Below, one piece after another: positions 59,345 to 64,000 of a DNA stretch of 64,000 nt. Location: the NCBI GenBank assembly GCA_947502145.1, contig CANMYO010000001.1, forward strand, positions 310,001 to 374,000. The letters are read 5' to 3'. The notes beneath the pieces were generated by a model, which worked only from the letters and a program-made list of their open reading frames with translations, was not told where the DNA came from and did not search any database. The stretch's first letter is position 1, and each line of letters starts with the position of its first letter. Origin of the DNA: an uncultured Paracoccaceae bacterium (GTDB taxonomy: Bacteria > Pseudomonadota > Alphaproteobacteria > Rhodobacterales > Rhodobacteraceae). A program made the position numbers and the translations under genes.

Positions 59345-61021
59345 TTATTCGTCGCCTTTCAGCGCCGCACCCAGAATGTCGCCCAAAGAGGCACCGGAAT
59401 CCGAAGATCCGTATTGCTCCACGGCTTCTTTTTCTTCTGCGATTTCGCGCGCCTTGATCGACAGACCCAACTTGCGGGTCTTGCTGTCGATGTTGGTCAC
59501 ACGCACGTCGATCTTGTCACCAACGCCAAAACGCTCTGGGCGCTGTTCGGCACGGTCACGGGACAGATCGCTGCGGCGAATGAAGGATTTCATGCCTTCG
59601 TATTCGACCTCAACACCGCCGTCTTCGATCTTGGTCACTTCAACAGTGATGATCGAACCGCGCTTCACGCCGCCAATGGCGTCGGCAAACGGATCGCCAT
59701 CAAGCGCCTTGATCGACAGTGAGATACGCTCTTTTTCGACGTCAACTTCAGCGACCTTGGCTTTGACCATGTCACCCTTGCGGAAATCGCCGATGACATC
59801 TTCGCCGCGACCTTCCCAGGTCAGATCAGACAGGTGAACCATGCCGTCGATGTCGCCTTCAAGGCCAATGAACAGACCAAATTCGGTGATGTTCTTGACT
59901 TCGCCTTCGACTTCGGTGCCCTCAGGGAATTGTTCTGCAAAGACTTCCCATGGGTTGCGCATGGTCTGCTTGAGACCAAGGGAAACGCGGCGCTTGGCGC
60001 TGTCGATTTCCAGAACCATGACTTCGACTTCTTGTGACGTAGACACGATCTTGCCGGGGTGCACGTTCTTCTTTGTCCATGACATTTCAGACACGTGAAC
60101 CAGACCTTCGACACCTGGCTCCAGCTCAACAAATGCGCCGTAGTCGGTGATATTGGTCACGCGGCCCGTGTGCACGCTTTCCATGGTGTACTTGGCTTCA
60201 ACGGCATCCCAGGGATCGTCCTGCAGCTGTTTCATGCCAAGGCTGATACGGTGGGTTTCCTTGTTGATCTTGATGACCTGAACCTTGACCGTCTCGCCGA
60301 TCGACAGGATCTCGGACGGGTGGTTCACACGGCGCCATGCCATGTCGGTCACGTGCAGCAGACCGTCAACACCGCCAAGGTCAACAAAGGCACCATATTC
60401 GGTGATGTTCTTGACGACCCCGTCAACTTCCTGGCCTTCGGTCAGGTTGCCGATCACTTCGGCGCGCTGCTCGGCACGGGATTCTTCAAGGATCGCACGG
60501 CGCGACACAACGATGTTGCCACGGCGACGGTCCATTTTCAGGATCTGGAACGGCTGCTTGAGACCCATCAGAGGGCCCGCGTCACGCACCGGGCGGACAT
60601 CAACCTGCGAACCGGGCAGGAAGGCAACAGCGCCACCAAGGTCCACTGTAAAGCCACCTTTGACGCGGCCAAAGATCGCGCCATCGACACGTTCTTCGTC
60701 GGCGTAGGCCTTTTCCAGACGATCCCAGGCTTCTTCACGACGGGCCATCTCGCGCGAGATGACAGCTTCGCCGCGGGCGTTTTCAACCTGGCGGAGGAAG
60801 ACTTCGACCTCGTCACCAACTGAAAGTTCAGCCTCTTCACCGGGGTTTGCAAATTCTTTGATATCGACGCGGCCTTCCATCTTGTAGCCTACGTCGATGA
60901 TGGCTTGGCCTGCTTCAATCGCGATGACCTTGCCTTTGACAACCGATCCTTCGGATGGTGTGTCGATTTCGAAGCTTTCGTTCAGGAGGGCTTCGAATTC
61001 CTCCATTGTGTTATCAGCCAT
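59345..61021 (-). CDS. rpsA: 30S ribosomal protein S1
   Basis: 558 aa with repeated S1 domains (GAFVDLGGVDGLLHVTDMAWRRVNHPSEIL; GAFVELEPGVEGLVHVSEMSW). Confidence 0.98.
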   Translation of the reverse strand: MADNTMEEFEALLNESFEIDTPSEGSVVKGKVIAIEAGQAIIDVGYKMEGRVDIKEFANPGEEAELSVGDEVEVFLRQVENARGEAVISREMARREEAWDRLEKAYADEERVDGAIFGRVKGGFTVDLGGAVAFLPGSQVDVRPVRDAGPLMGLKQPFQILKMDRRRGNIVVSRRAILEESRAEQRAEVIGNLTEGQEVDGVVKNITEYGAFVDLGGVDGLLHVTDMAWRRVNHPSEILSIGETVKVQVIKINKETHRISLGMKQLQDDPWDAVEAKYTMESVHTGRVTNITDYGAFVELEPGVEGLVHVSEMSWTKKNVHPGKIVSTSQEVEVMVLEIDSAKRRVSLGLKQTMRNPWEVFAEQFPEGTEVEGEVKNITEFGLFIGLEGDIDGMVHLSDLTWEGRGEDVIGDFRKGDMVKAKVAEVDVEKERISLSIKALDGDPFADAIGGVKRGSIITVEVTKIEDGGVEVEYEGMKSFIRRSDLSRDRAEQRPERFGVGDKIDVRVTNIDSKTRKLGLSIKAREIAEEKEAVEQYGSSDSGASLGDILGAALKGDE

Positions 61022-61478
61022 GTGGCAGTTTTTTCCTAATCTAGCTTTTATACGGGCCGTGCGGTTGTCTCCGCCGGTCTTTGGGTTTCAATTGGCCGTT
61101 TGTGCCAAGGCGGATAACAAAACAACAGGGCCAGCTTTCGCTAGACCCTGCTCAAGTCTCACATCCGCGCCTGTCTCGGCACTTCGACAAGGCGGGCTAT
61201 AGGGGGTTTTTGCCTGTGTGGCAAGGCTTCCGGGGCAAATTTGCGCTGACCTGACCCATCATCTGCACCGCGCCGCGCCGGTGCGCGCGATCCCCATCGC
61301 GGATCTGCGGGTGGGGATGGCCAGCGCGGTCAGTCCATGGCCGCTGTCCGGGGGCCAAATACGGCGCACCAGCGCGCCGTTGCACGCCCTGGCCGGGCTC
61401 CAACCCTCAGCTGGTCCAAACCGGTGTGTTACAAAATCTTCATTTTTCATCCAGCTCTAATTTATTTATTCATGAATT

Positions 61479-62327
61479 ATGGAAACAATGATTCCAAATC
61501 GACTTTTTACGCTCGGCCACCCGCGCCGGCTGGACCTGTTCCGCCTGTTAATGCGGCGCTACCCGGATCGCGTACCAGCAACCGAACTGGCGCAGGCGCT
61601 TGGCCTGAAACCAAGCACGCTATCAACCTATGTCAACGCGCTGATGCAGGCTGGCCTTGTCAGTCAGGAACGCAGCGGCACCTCGTTGCGCTACCGGATC
61701 GACATGGATGCGGCCCGCGAAACCATCAGCTATCTGCTGCATGATTGCTGCCGGGGGCGACCGGAGATCTGCGCGCCTGATGCCATGTCCGGCACAATTG
61801 CAGACCGCCCAATCGCTGACCGGCCCGCAAGGGTCCTGTTCATCTGTACTGGCAATTCCGCACGATCAATCCTGGCGGAATCAATTCTGAACGACATTGC
61901 GCCGCAACGCTTCGACGCCCATTCCGCCGGCACCAAACCCCGGTCCGGGCCACACCCCCTGGCGGTTGAGGTGCTGCGCCAGCGCGGGCACACGACGTCG
62001 CCCCTTCGGTCCAAGAACATCTCTGAATTTCAAGCGGGCGAAGCGCCAGACTTTGACTTTGTTGTCACGGTCTGCAACCGGGCCGCCAACGAAGATTGCC
62101 CCGCTTGGCGCGGCCACCCGGTCAGCATCCATTGGAGCCTCGCAAACCCGATCCGCGATGACCGCACCGATGCGGAAAATAGCCACGCCCTGCACCAGAC
62201 CTATGACATTCTGCGCCGACGCCTCAGCCGTTTCGCGGACCTGCCGCTGAGCGGGCTGGATCGGTTATCGCTGCAAAGGGCCCTTGACGACATCGGCCAA
62301 TCACACCCGGAAGGACACCCATCATGA
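61479..62327 (+). CDS. ArsR HTH regulator fused to LMW-PTP-type arsenate reductase (ArsR-ArsC)
   Basis: N-terminal ArsR HTH ([56 protein letters not shown]); C-terminal [19 protein letters not shown]5R loop and [15 protein letters not shown]. Confidence 0.93.
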   Translation: METMIPNRLFTLGHPRRLDLFRLLMRRYPDRVPATELAQALGLKPSTLSTYVNALMQAGLVSQERSGTSLRYRIDMDAARETISYLLHDCCRGRPEICAPDAMSGTIADRPIADRPARVLFICTGNSARSILAESILNDIAPQRFDAHSAGTKPRSGPHPLAVEVLRQRGHTTSPLRSKNISEFQAGEAPDFDFVVTVCNRAANEDCPAWRGHPVSIHWSLANPIRDDRTDAENSHALHQTYDILRRRLSRFADLPLSGLDRLSLQRALDDIGQSHPEGHPS

Positions 62328-63322
62328 CTGTATATGCCCTCAATGGCCTTGGCCGCATCGGCAAGCTGGCCCTGAAACCATTGTTGGCACGGGGTGCCAG
62401 CATTGCGTGGATCAACGACGCTGTGGGCGACACCGAAATGCACGCGCACCTGTTGGAACATGACACGGTTCACGGCCACTGGCGCGCCGATTTCGCCCAT
62501 GACGCTGACAGCGTCACCATTGATGGCACCCGCCTGCCGTTCATTGGCACGCGCGACATCGCGGCCCTGCCGCTTGATGGTGTTGACGTGGTGATTGACT
62601 GCACCGGGGTGTTCAAGACCGCAGCGGCGATTGCGCCCTATTTTGAGGCGGGCGTCAAAAAGGTCGTTGTCTCTGCGCCAGTCAAGGACGGGGAGGTCGC
62701 CAACATCGTCTATGGTGTCAATCATGACACCTATGCGCCCGACAATCATGACATTGTCACCGCCGCCAGTTGCACCACCAATTGCCTCGCCCCGGTGGTC
62801 AAGGTCATTCACGACAATCTGGGGATCAAACACGGGTCGATCACCACGATCCATAATGTGACAAACACGCAGACGATCGTGGACCGGCCCGCCAAGGATC
62901 TGCGCCGCGCACGCTCTGCCCTGAATGCGCTGATCCCAACAACCACCGGCAGCGCAACGGCCATCACCCTGATCTACCCAGAGCTGGCCGGCCGCCTGAA
63001 CGGCCATGCGGTACGTGTGCCCCTGCTGAATGCATCGCTGACGGATTGCGTGTTTGAGGTCGCGCGCGAAACCACCGCAGCAGAAGTCAACGCCCTGTTC
63101 AAAGCCGCGGCCGCTGGTCCCCTGCGTGGCATTCTGGGCTATGAAGAACGCCCGCTGGTTTCAACCGATTACACAAATGACGAACGCTCCAGCATCGTGG
63201 ATGCGCCCTCGACAATGGTCGTCAATGGCACACAGGTGAAGATCTATGCCTGGTACGACAATGAAATGGGCTATGCGCACCGACTGGTGGACGTCGCGCT
63301 TATGGTTGGGGGCAGCCTGTGA
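62324..63322 (+). CDS. ArsJ-associated glyceraldehyde-3-phosphate dehydrogenase
   Basis: [71 protein letters not shown]; directly before ArsJ. Confidence 0.93.
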   Translation: MTVYALNGLGRIGKLALKPLLARGASIAWINDAVGDTEMHAHLLEHDTVHGHWRADFAHDADSVTIDGTRLPFIGTRDIAALPLDGVDVVIDCTGVFKTAAAIAPYFEAGVKKVVVSAPVKDGEVANIVYGVNHDTYAPDNHDIVTAASCTTNCLAPVVKVIHDNLGIKHGSITTIHNVTNTQTIVDRPAKDLRRARSALNALIPTTTGSATAITLIYPELAGRLNGHAVRVPLLNASLTDCVFEVARETTAAEVNALFKAAAAGPLRGILGYEERPLVSTDYTNDERSSIVDAPSTMVVNGTQVKIYAWYDNEMGYAHRLVDVALMVGGSL

Positions 63323-64000
63323 ACGATACGCCCGCGCGGCCCGAAGGCCTGTCTGCCTATATTGCCGTGACGGCCTCTTATTGGGCCTTCATGCTGACGG
63401 ACGGCGCGCTGCGCATGCTGGTGCTGCTGCATTTTCACACGCTTGGGTTCTCGCCGGTTCAGCTGGCCTATCTGTTTGTCCTTTACGAGATCGCGGGCAT
63501 CGTCACCAATCTTTGCGCCGGCTGGATCGCGGCGCGGTTTGGCCTGACCTCAACGCTTTATGCCGGTCTTGGCCTGCAGGTGCTGGCGCTGCTGGCGCTG
63601 GCGCAGCTTGATCCGACCTGGGCGGTGGCCAGTTCGGTCCTTTTTGTGATGCTGGTGCAGGGGGCTAGCGGTGTGGCAAAGGACCTTGCCAAGATGTCAT
63701 CGAAATCCGCCGTGAAACTGCTCGCGCCAACACAGGACGGCGGGCTGTTCCGCTGGGTGGCACTGCTCACGGGGTCCAAGAACATGGTCAAGGGCCTGGG
63801 GTTTCTGCTGGGTGCCGCACTTTTGGCGACGCTGGGATTTGTCTGGGCTGTTCTGGCCATGGCCGCGATCCTTGCTGCGATTCTGCTTGCGGTCCTGCTT
63901 GCCATGCCCCCCGGCCTGCCGCGGGGCCGCAAGGGGGCAAGGTTCTCTGAGGTGTTTTCGAAATCCGCCAATGTGAACTGGCTCAGCGCGGCACGGGTGT
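63319..64000 (+). CDS. arsJ: ArsJ organoarsenical efflux MFS transporter, 3' truncated by window edge
   Basis: GTG start overlapping the GAPDH stop; [76 protein letters not shown]; runs off the window, so absent from the ORF track. Confidence 0.9.
   Translation, partial: MNDTPARPEGLSAYIAVTASYWAFMLTDGALRMLVLLHFHTLGFSPVQLAYLFVLYEIAGIVTNLCAGWIAARFGLTSTLYAGLGLQVLALLALAQLDPTWAVASSVLFVMLVQGASGVAKDLAKMSSKSAVKLLAPTQDGGLFRWVALLTGSKNMVKGLGFLLGAALLATLGFVWAVLAMAAILAAILLAVLLAMPPGLPRGRKGARFSEVFSKSANVNWLSAARV

Noticed and set aside
61197-61450. Overlapping minus-strand ORFs in the rpsA-arsRC gap that might be a gene remnant
   Set aside because: No frame shows a recognisable motif; cannot be distinguished from random GC-rich open frames.
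1-64000. CRISPR arrays, transposases, integrases, prophage or defence islands
   Set aside because: No regularly spaced direct repeats and no recognisable mobile-element or defence proteins in any listed translation.
1-64000. tRNA/rRNA genes
   Set aside because: No acceptor/TPsiC-like segments noticed in the intergenic gaps; tRNAscan-SE would be decisive.

Overview
A GC-rich chromosomal window from an alphaproteobacterium, most likely Rhodobacteraceae (Roseobacter-like gene content and order). Most of it is ordinary core genome: the recO-DUF1491-era-rnc-lepB-acpS-pdxJ-DUF2062-rsh-rpoZ-folK block, trpB-trpF-lapA-ihfB, pheS/pheT, rpmI-rplT, pyk and rpsA. The left edge carries the end of a polyol (sorbitol/mannitol) catabolic operon. 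The right edge carries an arsenate-detoxification operon: an ArsR-ArsC fusion, ArsJ-associated GAPDH, and ArsJ running off the window. Accessory genes include a large LTD/ExeM/RTX secreted nuclease, two c-di-GMP enzymes, a B12-type ribonucleotide reductase and a 1090-codon periplasmic repeat protein. Most notable: (1) a complete general stress response locus (phyR / nepR-ecfG-kinase), with a 54-aa NepR absent from the ORF track, two overlapping divergent EcfG promoters built from one inverted repeat, and a third EcfG-type promoter followed by an 18-bp perfect hairpin in the ald-phyR gap (candidate stress sRNA); (2) a regular ~121-aa six-fold super-repeat in the TPR-like/transglutaminase-like protein; (3) two tandem TTAA-N7-TTAA CtrA-type sites upstream of nrdJ; (4) a TetR gene and a divergent membrane gene with two inverted operators; (5) an orphan membrane-anchored protein next to rpsU. 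No tRNA, rRNA, CRISPR array or mobile element was recognised. All calls come from reading the sequence and the supplied translations; no searches were run.
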